From Burhinus oedicnemus (taxonomy: Eukaryota; Chordata; Aves; Charadriiformes; Burhinidae), in NCBI GenBank assembly GCA_008921705.1, contig VFFE01007914.1, forward strand, positions 310,001-374,000: a stretch of DNA of 64,000 nucleotides, given 5' to 3'. Positions 12,432-24,949 of this stretch are shown in pieces (the first letter of the stretch is position 1; the number at the start of each line of letters is the position of its first letter). Under the pieces are notes generated by a model. It worked only from the letters and a program-made list of their open reading frames with translations, was not told where the DNA came from and made no database searches. The position numbers were made by a program, and so were the translations under genes.

Positions 12432-13407
12432 AAGTGGCAGAACAAAAGGGTTTTCTTTCTAAATGGAAACAATAATATTTAAATGCACATCTTAAGAGAA
12501 CAAGAAATCTGTGTTAGCCTGAGTTCTTAAATGCCATTTTCTTCTTTCTTCAGTTCCTATTGACCTCCTTTCCAACAAGTTTTCTCAAAGCAGCCTTTGC
12601 GGATGAAGAACTCATGGCAGTGTGGTTCATACATCAGTTTAGCTATGTCTGGAGGAACAAGTAGGAAGCGACTGATTTGGAAAGGCTTAAATAGCATTCC
12701 TACTAAGCCAAAGCAAAAGCGAAATGAAACCCAGCAAAGGTTTATGCTCAGGTTCTAAATTTTATATTTCACAGAACTAAACTGATAAAAATGCATTCTG
12801 TAACCACTTGAAATACATGTCTCAGCATCAACATATCATGAAAGGAGTGATGCTAAGCAACTAATTATAGATCTCTTTTCCCCCATCTTCAGAAATAGTG
12901 TTGAGGGGGAAGATGGGACATCTTACAGTTCTGAGAAAAAAAAAAGTCAATAGTTCCATCATCCTAGTTTGCATTTCTTACTCATTTTGGAAAGGCATCA
13001 TCGTCTTTTGGGTAAGCAATTTGGATGAAGTGTGTCTATAGTCCAATACCCTATAATACCCTAATGCAAATTTGAAAAGAGAATATTAGCTTCAGAGATT
13101 CAGACAGCGGATTGTTGTTTCTCTGCATTGTTGCTTGTCAGAAATGTAAAGTATATAATTGGATTTCTAAATTTCCCACTATTGGCATGGCAGCACTAAT
13201 GTGTAAATCTCTTCTCTATGTCATCTTTTAATCTTGTACTGTTATTATGCAGCTAGTGACTTGGCCTAACTTTAATCACTTATATGAGGCATCTAAGTAA
13301 GAAAGTTGATCTCTCCAGATTATTCCCTCTTAGTCACAGCAAGGAGGAGAGTCAATCTTCCACAGAGTATTTCAGAGCACTTAAGTTAGACATCTTAAAG
13401 GTAAACA
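12432..13407. other. Interval between the 79-bp repeats
   Basis: No element ends, inverted termini or coding frame could be tied to the flanking repeats. Around 12.54-12.76 kb the sequence is stop-poor in several frames on both strands, which makes any coding call there ambiguous. Confidence 0.4.
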
Positions 13408-13486
13408 CTATCAGTGACTTCGTAAGGAAGGAATAAAAAGGTCTGTTATGTCATAAAGGAGACTGTAAATGACTCTTTAGAAGTGA
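13408..13486 (+). repeat. 79-bp direct repeat, copy 2
   Basis: Second copy of the repeat at 12353-12431, in the same orientation and about 95 percent identical. Two of the four differences are adjacent, near the right end. Confidence 0.85.
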
Positions 13487-16400
13487 GAAGCAACAGGAAG
13501 AGTTAATGTCCTAATACATTATACAACTGCAATGAATTTTAAAAGGCTTAAAAAAAGGGGCAGAGGGGAGAAATAACCCTTAAGCTGTAGATGTTAACGT
13601 TGGACTCACTCTTGTGAAACCATTGAGTTTTGGTGCTGTAACTTTCCAGAGCACAAAGAGGCTTACGTATTCAAAGTACCACAAACTGTTAATGGTTTCC
13701 ACTGAAACAGATGGCAACATTATGATCATTTTTGCAATTAATGCTGACTGCAGATTGTTCTTGAGGCTGCAGTCATAGTTTTCCATCTCCTGTGTTACCA
13801 CAGTATTATTCAGTAACAGAATTTATTTTATAAATTTCTGATAACCCCTTCTTCCCCAAGCTATTGAAAATGCCTGATATATTTGGAGATGGTATGAATT
13901 ACCTTCTGCTACTTGCATGCCAAAGGTCTTGCAAATTAAGACATCTTTCTCCTGTGACCCTGAAATTTACAGTAAGATGTGATCTTTTTCTCCTGAACGA
14001 TAATATTGGTGATTAGAAAGCTAAGCATGTCGTAAAGATACTCTTTCTGGAACAAACTATATGGCTGCCTATGTCTGGCACAATTGCACTTCTGATTTAC
14101 TGAATAAGTGAATATTTTCTGTCTGTTAATTTGGGTTTCTCACCACTGTTTTCATTCCCAACTAATCCAAGTAGGTATTTTCTTCTTTTTTTTTAACCAA
14201 GTGTGATGCTCTCGCATGCGTTGCACAGATTAAAACCGTCTTCTTTGCAGTCTTTTTTGTATATCCAGCAAACTCCATATAGACCAGAGACCTGCAGCAA
14301 AGAAGTCTGCAATGCCTTTGAAAATAAATATAATCATGCTGCAAGTGGTACAACCCTTTTCCCTCTTGGAATTAGTATGGTATAAGATGAAAAGTGAGTG
14401 ATTGTTTCACAATGAATCTAGGTGGAAATAGAATCAGTGCCAGTGTCTTCCAAACATCAGTGAAATGCCTTGTGTCATTAAGGGCAGATGTGGGGGAAAC
14501 AGGCAGGACTATTCTGCAGGCTGGTGGCACAACTTAACTTCTGCCATTAGAATTAACAAGCTGAAGACAAAGAAGCCCAAAGGGAAGTTTTCCAGAATAG
14601 CTGGAAAAGGATCAGCCATTGCTGAGGAAAAAATAAAGGAGCAAAGGGATTGTGGAGCACCTCTGCATTGGCCCAGCTGGGGTTACAGCCAGTTAATTGT
14701 GTTAGTCAGCTGCAATATCTCATCCCCATCACCATATCCCCTGCCACAGCACATACATGGGAATGCCTACAGCAGGCGGTCCTCCCCCCGAAGGAGTCGG
14801 GCTCAGGTGCCAAGGAGCTGCTGAGACCAACAGGAGCTGGAGCCAGAAACTCTCCAAGGGGTAGTATCTCACTGTAGAGCCTGGCAGCTGGTCCTGCTCC
14901 CTGAGCATCGTGTGCGCCATCCTGTGCCAGAAGAGTCCTGAGGTTGGTCTGCCCCAAGCTCAGCGTTCAGAGGAGTATGACATTGATCTAGGACCCTCTG
15001 CCTCAGCAAAAGAAAGATTTTGTCACTTGAGTCACAGTGTTTCCCAGCTCAGTATTTAGCGAGAGCTTGGACCTAGGAGCCAGGCCTTCCAGAGGAAGAA
15101 AATAGTGCTGATGAGCTGCACCTTGCCACTGTGAGAAGCAATTGCTCCTCCAACAGTCTGCTGTGTTTTGGAAGACATGCCTTTCAAATGCAGCATGGAA
15201 AATAGCACAGAGTGGAAAACCTGCCAGAATTCTGAGATGCCCTATTAAAAAGTGAATAAGTGTTGTGAAATCCAGTTCATTAGAAAACCTGAGGTTAGGG
15301 ACTGATTTCTGCTTTCAGATTTTATGAAGGTGAACAGTTTAAAGTGACAGGTTAGCAGAGTTCAGATATTTGTTTTTCCAAGGGTGACATTGTACACATG
15401 TAATTGGAACTAAGAATCCTTCATAGAGTCATATCACAATAATAAGCAGATAATTGTACAATTTTTCTTGATACATAACTTCTTGTAGTGGGAAAATACT
15501 CTTTTTTTTTTTTCCCCAGTATTACTGTAAATTGTTGAATTTCTTTGCTGTTTAGATGAAGTCTTTATTTCCTGGGAATTGTTATAAAAAAATAGATAAT
15601 TTATAACTACATTACTAAATTATTTTACCATTCAGGAGCCATAGTAAGAGGTAATCATGCCGTATGTTTGTAAACAATGGACATTTTAATAACAGGAAAG
15701 TAGTTTTAAGAGGATTTTATTATTACTGCAAGAGAACAATTGAGATTTAATCTACAGTAGTGAATACCAAATGCTGTAAATTTCAGAGTGAAAAAAGGTC
15801 ACAGATAAACTCTTTCTAGTTGAGGATCACTGAAATGATAAAAGATGTAACGCATTGAACTCTACCATACACCTTGAAGATATCTGTTGAAAGATTTTTG
15901 TTGATGTTTCAAAGTTAACAGTTTCTGGTTTTCAGGAAACATACTCATCTGGGGCTAAAAATGGTATCTTGTTCAGTTTTACTTTTGTTAAGTAAAAAGT
16001 ATGTTAGCTAAAATAAAGTCAATCAAAACACTTCACAGCCAGAAATCTCTTATGGGCCATGAAGGTCTATTGTGACAACCACAGAAAATGCCAGTAAAGG
16101 TTTATCTTAGTATCTAACTTCAGAATTCTAAGTGTAAATCAAATTTTAGATCATAGAGTTGCGATTTAAGTGAGACAAATAGAGTATTTGGAAAGATAGA
16201 TCAAAATATACAGAGGAAATTTGTTTAGCTTAATGCATTCATAAATATTTAAATTATGGAAAGAAGTTTGGAAGATGCACAAGAAATGTCATTAACATGT
16301 GCCTTTTTTTCTCTTAGGAGAGACTGGCTAAGGAACCTTTTGTTTAGTCTGGGTATGATCTGATCACTGATACTGTACATAGAAACTGTATGTATACAGC

Positions 16401-16984
16401 ATACTTAGAATCATATGTATTTATACAATGTATACACTAATAGGGCTTTCCATTTAAATACAATCAACAAAATAAATCTTGAGTTGACATATGAGAAGGG
16501 CAGACACAAATGGAAATGAGGAAAAGGGTCCCTAGAGAAACATCACGTAATCACTTTGCATAAAGTTCATTCATCTGTGCAATGGGTGGATTTATACCTA
16601 CCACATAACACTGTGATGCTCTTTTTATTAGTATTTGTAAAAAGCCGTGACATTCTTTAATTAAAGAGGTATGCAAGTACTTCGTGGTGTTATTTATCCG
16701 TCAACAATTGACATTCACAAGGATTTAGTTTTCCCCTTCCTCCTTGAAATACTGTCTTATTCATGACAGAAAAAATAGATCTGGATGCCAGGAAGTCACA
16801 TACCTTACCTCTCCAGGTGATGAAACAATCTACTTTTTCCATGTCCAAGATAAATTTTTGCCCAGTTTATTGTTATAGATGCTACAATCTCTCCAGCAAA
16901 TCTACTACAGTGATTATCTAGCCTTACCAGTACAATCTTATTCTTAATATATGAATATTCATTGCTGCAAAAAAGAGTTTTTTC
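13487..16984. other. Unique DNA with one GC-elevated block
   Basis: Mostly AT-rich and featureless. About 14.46-15.13 kb is richer in G+C and carries overlapping open frames of up to 119 codons on both strands. Their overlap on opposite strands and lack of family resemblance argue against coding. This block may be an old, unrecognised repeat. Confidence 0.45.
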
Positions 16985-17415
16985 TTCTTCCTTCCTCTTT
17001 CTCAGCCTTCCTCTAGGCTATCCAGCCCTTGTTTCTGCCATCTTCCTTTGCAGGCCATCCTCTCAGGACCCCTGATCATTCTGATTGCTCTCTATTGGTG
17101 TCCAGTTGCTCAGCATCTTTCTTGAAGTCTCCAAAACTGGAGGTGGAATTTTAGTAGAGGTTTTATTATACAAGATAAAGCAATAAGATTGTTTCATGTA
17201 CAGTCTAGCTGCCTATCTTCTCGTATGTATACCCTTGGTGTGATTGCTTGGGATGACATTATTGACTCATATTCAGCTCACAATCGACCCTAAGGCCCAG
17301 AGTCTTTTATAGGACTTCTATCCAGCCAGTTGCTACAAACGCAGTATTTGCAGATGATTATTCCTGTCTAAGTGAAGTATCCTGCATTTGAACCTCAATA
17401 TTTCTTAATAAGAAA
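16985..17415 (-). mobile_element. Ancient CR1/L3-like relic
   Basis: Read on the plus strand, the segment follows the reverse complement of the C-terminal ORF2 and 3' region of old amniote CR1/L3 LINEs, in order. Near 17076-17100 is 'atcattctgattgctctcta', then a 'gtccagttgctcagcatctttctt' block (17100-17123). Near 17263-17290 is 'ttgactcatattcagctcac', and near 17357-17395 a block with 'gattattcctgtctaagtga'. These blocks occupy the same relative positions as in the relic at 24.95-25.9 kb, which supports the call. Divergence is high and the reading frame is lost. Both ends are soft. Confidence 0.7.
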
Positions 17416-18587
17416 AAAATTGCAGGGCAGAAAATTTCAGATCTGAGAAAAGGTCAGATATCCCTTTTCTTGTATAATAATAGGTTTTTCTGTCAGTTGA
17501 CACATACTGCTTGCTTTCATTACTTTTGCCAATGGAATCATTATTTCATACATTTATTAACTCCAGAAAGAGTTGGCTAAATAAAAATATTGAGTAGTAA
17601 TGTCATCATTCAAAAGTTGATTAGCTTGAGACTACTCCAAGAAGAAAGCTTGGCCAAAAGGGAGCAGTACAGACAGAGGCATTTGTGTGCTCTTGTACCT
17701 GTATCTTCATTCAATGTGTTCTTAAGCGAGCAAATTGCTCTTTATGAACTGTTTTCCACTTCTTTTGACTTTTCAAATCAGCTGGACTCAGCTTTGTACA
17801 CATCTAGCTTGAAGTGCTACTTATCTTTCCTTGAGACTGAAGTAACTAGCTCCAATGTTGTAAAATTATAGAAACAAGCTAATTGTAAAGAAGAGAGATT
17901 CATCACACAGTCTTTAAAACAACAGCTTTTGTACAACATATTGTACAATGCAGTTTTACCTATTGTTAGTGGATAGAAGGAGACTAATAGTGTTAGAAAA
18001 AAACATAATATGTAATGTAAAAATAAAACATTTTTAACCATTTGGCCTCATCTTTGGTTAGCTGGCAAAAAACACAGACACATAACACCGGTTAGCTATT
18101 TTTACATGGAAAATAGATCCATTAAGCCTACCATGTGAGACACTGATGTAACTGGAGCCGTCAGTCAAAGACGAAATGGAGCTGTACAATGAAAGAATTA
18201 ATTCAGACACTAATAGACAAGAGGAAAAAAGCTTACATCCTGAAGTAGGAGATTACTAGCCGTAGCAACATAAACAAACAAATCTTGATACATTTATTTT
18301 CCAGTTATATCAGATTATTTACCAAACAGTGAAGCAGATGAGGATATAGATTACCTTGTATTTGGCTTATTTTTAGAACCACTTTGTTTTGTTGTTGTTG
18401 TTGATTTCTTTTCCAAATGGCACTGTTTGCTGAAAGAAATGGTCCACAATCCAGTCATCATGTACATATACACAGTTAGCAGACTCCTCACTGCTGGTCT
18501 TTTGTTCTGTTATAAATATAGTGCCTTTGAATAAACTGGAGGGAGGAAAAGAATCCTAATATAAAGCTTTTGCTCTGAATAGTGCTG
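17416..18587. other. Unique AT-rich DNA
   Basis: No gene or repeat was recognised apart from a short GTT run near 18390-18404. On the minus strand an AATAAA lies near 18292-18297, downstream of the exon-like frame at 18588-18803. Confidence 0.45.
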
Positions 18588-18803
18588 TCAATATCCTGAA
18601 AGAACTTCTTTTTTGTCTGCATTCTTTTTTAAAATGGCCATCTCCTGCAGGAACTCTGTTCTTAAATTTGACACAGTGCTGGAGAGATGAAGTAGCAATC
18701 GAGCTTGTGTGTGCTTGTCAGATGCATTAACATGTTCTGCTAAATTTAAAAAATAAGATTTAATTTTGTAAAGACTGTTCCCCAGTGAATGGAAAGAATC
18801 CAT
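18588..18803 (-). other. Exon-like short open frame, unidentified
   Basis: A 71-codon frame from ATG to TGA. The part after about residue 21 follows a pyrimidine-rich AAATTTAG acceptor-like site and reads AEHVNASDKHTQARLLLHLS and onward, a hydrophilic helical composition with a possible short coiled coil (SSTVSNLRTEFLQEMAILKK). It could be a last coding exon, a retrocopy scrap or chance. No family was recognised, and a frame of this length is expected by chance in a window this size. Confidence 0.2.
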
Positions 18804-21800
18804 GTTGATTAAGAAGCAACTAAAGGAACCTTAGTTTCCAAGGAGAGATGATACTTTCTAGAGAAACCAAGAAACATGACTGTTGTCTTTGGCTGGTCTA
18901 CAGAGGAATGGGATTATCACTAGACTAGGAAGAATTCTGGAGATGTGATATTGTCTGGAATGTGGTGGACATTAATCTCTCAGAAAATGCACTCAGAACA
19001 GTAAGCATTCAAGATCATGACAAAAACTTCTCACCTTTTCTTTGTAAGCCACATATTTTGGACTATTTATGAAAAACAATCTGGCCCTTTAACATATATG
19101 TAAGGTCTTGGTCTCGATCTTTTTTTTTAACTGACCATAGTCTTGTTTCTGTGATCTTACCCTTCTAAGAAACAGAAACATAATTATCAGCTGCAGCTGG
19201 TGTATGGCCAAATTAATTTGTGACTCTGATTTTAAATAAAAATATACCCCAGAGAATTTTATGCAAAATTTTTAATTTATTCATCTGCACTTTTTGTAAT
19301 AGTGCATTTCTTGCAGGTTTTTTAATATTAAAGAAACTGTAACTGTCTTGGCATATGTGATAGTAAGTAATTTTTGTTCTATGATCTCAGTTAGGCAAAA
19401 CACTAAGCACATGCATGGTTTAATCTCCAGGGTAGTACCATTTTACTGATTTTCTCACTCAGGGTCTTTGTTACTGTATCGCCCTAAAAACTCCACTTGA
19501 CATGGAGATAGATATTCCATTACCTGTGGCAGGACTTCATAACCATCACAATATATAGTCTTTCCTCTTTTCCAACTAAGCCAGTGTCACTAAATTTTTG
19601 TTTCTCTGTAGGTACAATGGAATTACTCATGGATTTTGAAGCTGGAATGCTATGATATTAGGAATACAACGCTTTAACTTACCTAATGTAACCGGAGAAT
19701 AAAGGCTTATTTGCCCCAGTTTTCAACTCTGCAACTAACTCTCTCCCTTTCTATATGTTTAATGGTAGCCCAGTTAGAAAGAATGGGAATGCATGGTTTG
19801 TAATGTAATACATATTTGTAAATAACACATGGCATCAACAGAATTAATATCTTTGGAAATGTAAGTCTCATTTGAGTTCAATATGTTTGCTTTTCTGCAT
19901 GGTCAAGTATGCTATTTTCAAAGTTTAAGTGTAAGCTGCCCCTATATATATATATTTATGCATTAAATACATAGCACATTTTATACACACTATATATACA
20001 CACATTAAACATATACACACATTTCTACACTTTATATATATATATTTAGTGTATATGTTTATATCTATATAAAAACATAGATATATGTTTAGGCCTGCTT
20101 TTCACTGAATTAGATCTTTTTAATCTTTGTTGATAACTTATATTCATTGCCAGTAGTTCATATATCATACTGTACTAGAACAAATCATTAAGCTTTTCAC
20201 TACTTCTTAGGACTGAGAAATACATTACATTAAGTAAAACTTGAGACAGAGCTAGAGCTAGCATTCCGTATCATCTCTTCACTATAGATCACTTCTTGCA
20301 GCTCTCTCTAAGGATTATGTGAAAAACAAGAAGTTCTTTCCAAGCTCTACAGGAAGTTTATGGTGTTAGGTTGGGTGAGGCACGTAAACATGCAGTTTCC
20401 CTGTTTCTAGGGTAAGTATAATTTTCCTTCTTGCAGTCCCCAGTTCTGGTTTCCTCTCCAGCCAGGGTGGGAGCCATCCCCTTCCTCGGATCACTGACAC
20501 AATGCACTACAGCATCGGTGCAGCTCTTTCATGTAGGAGGCTGAGGAGAAATCCTCAGATGAGGTTGCCATGGCAAGAGGCAGTCCCTGCCCTGTACTGT
20601 TTACACTGCATTGTGAATGTCATGCGCGAGCTCCACTTTTTATCTTCATTTGTATCATCAGTGATTAATTTACTGTGACTTAATTCTCAACAATGTATTT
20701 AGACTTTGCACACTTCATTTAAAAGCTACACCTTTATTATCTTCAAATCCATGTAAAGATATCTGCAGGGAAAGGGAAAATTTAAAGGCATCTTGCTCAG
20801 TAGTGAAAGGGGCATAGAAGAAGGGGCTATTTTTTTTTTTCTGTGGGTATTAAATCTGTCTATGAGCAGACCACTTTCTAAACCTCTGCACTATAAAAAA
20901 TTTAACCACGTGATCGGGAGTCAAAGGCAACTGTAGCTACAGCAAGTCCTGTCAGACTGCTGTTTCATACCGATGGATTTGGAACCCTTCCTGTGGACTG
21001 ATGGAGGGCACGGCTGTACCCCAAGGTGACACAATATCCAGAAGGAAAGAGGAGAAGGAAACTGACTGCATCACTAGGCAGAATGGTCTGTCTTTCAGCT
21101 GGTGAAGCAGCACTGACAGACCTACAGGGATCTGTTTGCTACTTTTGTACATGAAGGTGAGGTACCAAGAGGCTTGTTGATGACAGGAATGGGGCAGAAG
21201 GGGATTTTTCTTGTAGGTAAGGCTAGTTGCAGAGGCTACCCTTGCTATCTAGGGAGAGTTACAGTTAGCAGAGCTTAGTGCTGCCAACATCACTGTAGAC
21301 AGCAAAAAAAGACAAAAGGAAACAAATTTTAGGATTCATCTTGAATGATTTGAAAAGGGGGAAATTTAAGAATTCAGCAGTTTGTTTAAAAGTTAGTAAA
21401 CTGAAAAAGCCCAACCACTGTATTAATTCATCCATTGAATCAGCATACTATTTCACTTCTACACTTTCTGGCTCATGCACTAGTCTTTACAATGCATGGA
21501 GCAAAGGGATCATAGCCCTGCTAGAGGCAGCTTGAGGTCTTCTAGCAACAGGAGAGCTTCTAACCTGATTTCAGTTGCGAGGGGGTAATTTACTTATAGC
21601 TTGCTTCCATTCCCCCTTAGTCAGATGCAACCAGCAAGTATTGCATATTAGAATAACTTTTCTAGTTCTTTTGCAGTGTTTTGCTAACTGGCAGTTTTAT
21701 GTTAGGATCTTTATCAAATGATAGTGCTTATTTAATTAAAAGGGACTCACGATGTTTCATACATGAAACAGTACTGAGAGTTGCCAGTAAAATGAAAATT

Positions 21801-22369
21801 TCTGAAGGCAATATTTACAGTATATGTTATAGCTGTTCACATCTCTCTATACTTACCAAGGGAGTAGCTTTCTGTTGTACTGCCCTATATAAAATGAGGA
21901 AATACATAATTGGATTTGCCACAGTGACTAGTGGATAAAGGTGATGAAATTATTCTGACCAGAAACCATATGCATTCTTCAGCACTAGAGAAAGAGAGGG
22001 ACAATTTTGTTGGTGTCAAAACAACAAAAGAAAACTGAGTATCTTAATTTAGACATCTAGCACTTCTGGTTAACATTTTTCTTTCCCTCCTCTTCTGAAT
22101 CCAAGATTTTTATGGAATGGAAAAAAGCCACATCTGCAAAAGCAAATATTGGGTAAAAGACAGGGAAACACTTAAAAATCATGTTGGTTCTATTTCCTGC
22201 CCATTTCTTCTTCCCAGTTCATTTTCATGAATAAAAATGGCACTGCTCTGATTCTCAGTTTTTCAACACTTATTTACTGGTTTAAGCAGATCCTTTTCAT
22301 AATTCCTACTTAGCAAGCAGCGTAAATAGCTAAAACCAACCAAATTTTGTTTGTCTGATCAACACAAAT
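18804..22369. other. Unique AT-rich DNA
   Basis: No coding gene was recognised. The TA/CA-rich microsatellite at 19942-20090 is listed separately. Around 20.45-20.64 kb the sequence is less AT-rich but shows no recognisable feature. Confidence 0.5.
19942..20090. repeat. TA/TATACACA microsatellite cluster
   Basis: Alternating TA and CA/TA tracts fill about 150 bases. ACACT and AGTGT flank a TATATA core near 20025-20052, forming an imperfect palindrome that could extrude as a cruciform. The cluster is probably unstable in length. Confidence 0.8.
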
Positions 22370-23925
22370 CATAGAATCATTTAGATTGGAAAAGACCCTT
22401 AAGATCATCAAGTCCAACCACAAACCTAACACTACCAAGTCCATCACTAAACTATACCCTTAAGTGTCTACATATCTTTTAAATACCTCCAGAGATGGTT
22501 ATTCAACCACTTCCTTGGGCAGCCTGTTCCAGTGCTTGATAACCCTTTCAGTGAAGAATTTTTTCCTAATATCCAATCTAAACCTCCCCTGGCACAACTT
22601 GGGGCCATTTCCTCTTGTCCTATCACGTGTTACTTGGAAAAAGAGACCAACCCCCACCTCACTACAACCTCCTTTCAAGTAGTTGTAGAGAGCGATAAGG
22701 TGTCCCCTCAGCCTCCTTTTCTCCAGGCTGAACAACCCCAGTTCCCTTAGCTGCTTCTCAGAAGTCGCGTTCTCTAGACCCTTCACCAGCCTCATTGCTC
22801 TTCTTTGGACATGCTCCAATGCCTCAATGTCTTTGTTGTAGCGAGGGGCCCAAAACTGAACACGGTGCTGAGTACAGGGGGATGATCAATTCCCTAGTCC
22901 TGCTTGCCACACTGTTTCCAATACAAGCCAGGAGGCTATGGCCTTCTTGGGCACCTGGGCATGCCGCGGGCTCACATTCAGCCAGCTGTGGACCAACATC
23001 GCCAGGTCCTTTTCCACCTGGTAGCTTTCCAGTCACTCTTACTCAAGCCTATAACATTGCATGGGGTTGTTATGACCCAAGTTGCAGAACCCAGCACTTA
23101 GCCTTGTTGAAACTCATACAGTTGGCCTCAGCCCATTGATCCAACCTGTCCAGATCCCTCTGTAGAACCTTTCTATGCTCAAGTAGGTCAACACTTTCAC
23201 CCAACTTAGTGTCATCTACAAACTTACTGAGAGTGCACTCGATCTCCTCTTCCAGATCATTGGTAAAGATATTAAACAGAACTGGCCCCAATAGCGAGCC
23301 CTGGGAAACACTGCCTTGTGACCAGCCGACAACTGGATTTAACTCCATCACAACTCTTTGGGCCCAGCTATCTAGCCAGTTTTTTACCCAGCGAAGAGTA
23401 CGCCTGTCTAAGCCATGAGCGGCCAGTTTCTCCAGGAGAATGCTGTGGGAAACAGTGTCAAAGGCTTGACTAAAGTTCAGGTAGACAACATCCACAGCCT
23501 TTCCCTCATCCACTAAATGGTTCACCTTGTCATAGAAGGAGATCAGATTAGTCAAGCAGGACCAGGACCTGCCTTTCATAAACCCATGCTAACTGGGCCT
23601 GATCACCTGGCTGTCCTGTACATGCTGTGTGATGGCACTCAAGATTATCTACTCCATAACCTTCCCCAGCACTGAGGTCAGATTGACAGGCCTGTAGTTC
23701 CCTCAATCCTCCTTCTGGCCCTTCTTGTAGATGGAGGTCATATTTGCTAACCTCAAGTTAACTGGGACCCCTCTGGTTAGCCAGGACTGCTGATAAATGA
23801 TGGAAAGTGGCTCGGTGAGCACTTCTGCCAGCTTTCTCAGTACCCTTGAGTGGATCCCATCCAGCCCCATAGACCTGTGTATGTAGAGGACTATCATACT
23901 GGGTCACCTTAAATATCCTGTCTGT
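22370..23925 (-). mobile_element. CR1 LINE, 5'-truncated, minus strand
   Basis: About 1.56 kb of a chicken-repeat-1 LINE (non-LTR retrotransposon) comprising the 3' part of ORF2 and the 3' end. In minus-strand order: the region before the RT fingers (23897-23703, with MGLDGIHSRVLRKLAE), RT fingers to palm (23579-23070) and the C-terminal domain (22819-22499, with [20 protein letters not shown]). Motif A reads [13 protein letters not shown] where the family has Asp: the catalytic Asp is Asn (codon at 23475-23477). Motif C is FVDDT rather than FADDT. Several frameshifts and stops separate the segments. The 3' end sits at 22370, with an 'atcatagaatca' terminus typical of CR1 and no poly(A). It is a dead copy, 5'-truncated as most CR1s are. 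Confidence 0.97.
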
Positions 23926-24660
23926 CTCTGACTTCAACTAATAGCAGACATTTATGAAAAAGAGTATGGTATCTGGTGTTTGTAGAATGATCTTTCAGTT
24001 TTTGTGCTCTCCAAGCATGCAGTAGTCAGTAGTTCCCTGGCTTTTGGAGACAGAGGTTTTGGAGTAAAAATACGACTGCGTTTAACAGTCACCTCTCAAT
24101 CTTATCTTTCTTCCTGCCAGTAAGAGTCCTCATTGGCAGCATAATTGCATACATCGAGATACCACTTGCCTAGACCAAGAATAAGGCAGCTAACCAATTC
24201 ATTTGGCAGCAACCATCTCAAAACAAAGAAATTCCTTGGCTGTAGAGTGGACCTTGCCCAGACTCTGTAAAAGGAAAGACAGAGTAACTAGATCAAAGCA
24301 GCCATAGAGGAGGTGGCTGTGCCATTCCTGCCCAGTCAGCCATACATCAGCCAAGCCTGTGCTGGAAACCTCACCCACCTCTGTGCTAGCTCCAACTCTG
24401 TAAGAGTTAACAGTCTCTAAGTGCAGCTCTGCAATGAATTTTAATGCAGATGCAATCTGTAAAATAAAGACTGAGATCTGCAAAGGTTGTTCAAATTCAA
24501 AATTCTAGTTCAGGGCCCATGCCTAGTTATGCCATTTGTTAGCAGAGCTTGGAAGTTAGTGAAAGTTAAACAGTTTTTTATATTTCTCTGCTCTCCACCA
24601 TTTCAGCAGTTTCAGCACTGCACAGCTGTCGAGTAAAAAGCATTTCAGCCTGCAGAACAG
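23926..24660. other. Unique DNA, no gene seen
   Basis: A 94-codon minus-strand frame (24483-24199) lies here but shows no recognisable family. An AATAAA-like motif occurs near 24460 on the plus strand. No splice or promoter context links them. Confidence 0.45.
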
Positions 24661-24850
24661 TGAAAGGAGAAAATCCATTCCGTATAATAAATGACCAGTC
24701 CCTGTTATGACATTTATTATGTCTTCGCTTATGAGGAGATATTGGATAGCGGATGTGTGTCATAACAGATGGATTATCCATCACATATCCTCCTCCATAT
24801 ATAGCTGTGAAGTATTTAGGTGTGTATTTGCATATCCACATCCATATAAA
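24661..24850. promoter_or_regulatory. Palindrome-rich candidate regulatory block
   Basis: Three inverted repeats fall within about 100 bases. ATAATAAATG (24684-24693) pairs with CATTTATTAT (24711-24720). CTGTTATGA (24702-24710) pairs with TCATAACAG (24760-24768). ATGGATTATCCAT near 24769-24781 is a 13-base palindrome with a central T and contains the GGATTA core bound by OTX/bicoid-type homeodomains. This density suggests protein binding or RNA structure. That is inference only, since AT-rich DNA makes such arms fairly often. Confidence 0.25.
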
Positions 24851-24949
24851 GACAGATGAAAGACTTGGCTCACAAGGGACTTCTGAAGCCAACAAGTCCA
24901 TTCCCCACAATGTAGCAAGACTACTATCCCTAAACCTTTCTGACTGATG

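Noticed and set aside
12557..12758. Exon-like frames on both strands near an acceptor-like TTCTTTCTTCAG
   Set aside because: Three or more frames are open at once on opposite strands, so openness carries no information. None matches a known family.
14465..14957. Overlapping frames of 75-119 codons in a GC-elevated block
   Set aside because: Frames overlap on both strands and are low in family resemblance. Higher G+C lengthens chance frames.
24199..24483. 94-codon minus-strand frame next to an AATAAA-like motif
   Set aside because: No domain was recognised, and the motif is on the wrong strand to serve this frame.
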